Positions 62,465 to 64,000 of a stretch of DNA of 64,000 nt are shown here, piece by piece. Each line of letters begins with the position of its first letter. Within the stretch, counting starts at the first letter, position 1. The DNA is from Unio delphinus (Eukaryota > Mollusca > Bivalvia > Unionida > Unionidae). The notes below the pieces were generated by a model that was not told the DNA's origin, searched no databases, and worked only from the letters and a program-made list of their open reading frames with translations. The stretch spans positions 17,460,001-17,524,000 of the forward strand of contig JAQISU010000081.1 in the NCBI GenBank assembly GCA_029339505.1, given 5' to 3'. Position numbers and translations under genes: made by a program.

Positions 62465-64000
62465 CTGTCAATAAAAATGAAAGAAACAGTTAAGGTTGCA
62501 AGAAATACAAAAATTCTCTAGTTCTCAAAAGGAACAGCACTGACTCTGAGACCATAAACAAAAGGACTTCAGCTGGAAAAACCAACATTTTGGAAAAGAT
62601 GAACATTCAGGGGCCTTAGACTCCTCTAAAATCCAACCTCTTCAAGATCGCATCAACACAAGCAACATTCTATGTAAGGGCAAAACATGAAATTGATTGA
62701 CAAGGGATGTAACTTTATTCAAAATCAAGCAGCCCAAACACTGGTCCTCGATACAATGCTCACATTAATCTGCAGACAACATACCAAGTAAAGATATGAA
62801 GCTATCAAGGGCCATCATTCTCTCCAAAATGAGTTAGAAAAGACCAAACCAAACCCATTGAGCAGTGCTTATCCTTGTTGGGAAGTACTAATTATACAGC
62901 AATAGTAATCATATATAATGAAATATAAAGTTGTTGTGTGACCCATACCCCATCCCACTATCTTGATGAATACATAGAAAGGAAGCATAAACATGTGTTC
63001 GCTAAGTAAAAAGACATAAGGTCTTAAGTTTTGGCAATGAAGGGAGAAGACTCCAGGGCTGGAATAAAGTACAATATGTATAAATGAAAGAATACCAATC
63101 ACCTACCAGGGTGAGGTGAGGGGTGAACATTAAATGGGCACTACAGAAATTATCATAAATTGCCTGGAAATCTCACAGGAGAACTCTACATTTCACACGA
63201 AATAAAGGACTTGTGGGAACAACCTCTGAATAATATGGAAATCTACACAATTTTTCTGATTTTACAAGAACCAAAGACATAATATTCTCAGAGAAAAAAA
63301 ACTGCAATGCAACTGGAAAAATGTGAGGGCAATAGCAATTGCACCATTAACATGGACATCAGACTAGATCTGTGGTGTTCTAGTCTTTGCAGAATTCTCT
63401 GCGACAGTATGAATTTTATCATAAGGATTCGGATTCGGGTAATTCTGTCCAGGAATGACAAAAAATGAAATACAAATAGGTAATGTATTACTGATCTTAA
63501 AAGGAACAATTAAAATTATAGACAATCAACTATCTAACGGAATACAATTACTTATAAGAGTTGTGGGACTTCAGTGGTTATAAGTGTGAATGGACACAGA
63601 TGATATTACAGGGAGGTGGGAAAAAAATAGCTATTATTTATTGGTAAATAACTAAAAATCATGTCTACATTAAAAGAATTGTAATTCAATTATCTGCTTC
63701 TTAGAAAACACTTTATACTTGGATAAACAATATACTATAGACATGATATTGTGCAATTAATGAACTACCTACAACAAAGTTAATTTTGTGCCTTCTGAAC
63801 AGTTTCATTTGGACTGGCATCCTAATGATTATAGTAAATAAAATTAATTATTTTCTGTGATTCATTTACCAGGCTAGTACTTTCTCTCTGGGAATTTATT
63901 TTTTTTTATAAAATACGAGACAAAGAAAAGTTAGTAGACAGACTTTTTGTTTAAATACAAATATTGTACTTCAAATACTGCTGGAAGACACATAAATGAA
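62465..64000 (-). other. EIF3B intron (phase 1), running off the window
   Basis: No further upstream EIF3B exon is recognisable to the end of the window. Open frames here carry no motif. Nothing else seen. Confidence 0.6.

Overview
The window is animal nuclear DNA: AT-rich and intron-rich, crowded with microsatellites, tRNA-derived SINEs, LINEs and short DNA transposons. The only conserved host gene I can support is the 3' part of EIF3B (translation initiation factor eIF3 subunit b). It lies on the minus strand as seven coding exons between 62464 (upstream) and 45646 (stop), with GT-AG introns of 0.3 to 5.1 kb and a reading frame that runs through every junction. The SINE types, the many diverged ~110-165 bp tandem blocks (with phrases such as 'ccttgctgtgaccttcagc' and 'gccatcttgaaaatctt') and the long TA tracts suggest a marine mollusc, perhaps a bivalve. 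That is an inference from repeat style and not proof.

Layout. Positions 1-45.6 kb have no recognisable host gene. This part holds long TA, ATT, TAG, GT and GA microsatellites; a 22-bp minisatellite at 14.0-14.8 kb; a 37-bp triplicate at 17.2 kb; a ~60/79-bp satellite at 17.65-18.45 kb; a dead tyrosine recombinase at 21.0-21.5 kb; LTR-like remnants at 3.6, 22.7 and 25.4 kb; and a composite inverted/tandem block at 29.6-31.4 kb. It also holds two copies of a short inverted-repeat element (31.9 and 41.4 kb) and a nested LINE at 32.5-36.3 kb. From 45.6 kb to the right end the window is EIF3B. Its introns carry two SINE families, three hAT-like or terminal-inverted-repeat elements, and a second, antisense copy of the same LINE, itself broken by a ~1.06 kb DNA transposon.

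Two SINE families recur. Family A (four copies) has a class-II-tRNA-like head and a CAA-rich tail, and three copies are bounded by clear 10-12 bp target duplications. Family B (four copies, all minus strand) has a tRNA-like head and a TG/CA-rich end that appears to have seeded neighbouring microsatellites and minisatellites.

The most unusual observations concern transposon insertion. The truncated CR1/L2-like LINE at 32.5-36.3 kb is flanked by a 60-bp direct repeat (56/60 identical), far longer than a usual LINE target duplication. The two copies of this LINE family were later hit by unrelated elements (an RTE-type LINE and a hAT-like transposon) whose target duplications are only 5 bp apart in the LINE. 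I found no new multi-gene system; most of the window is repeat archaeology around one housekeeping gene.
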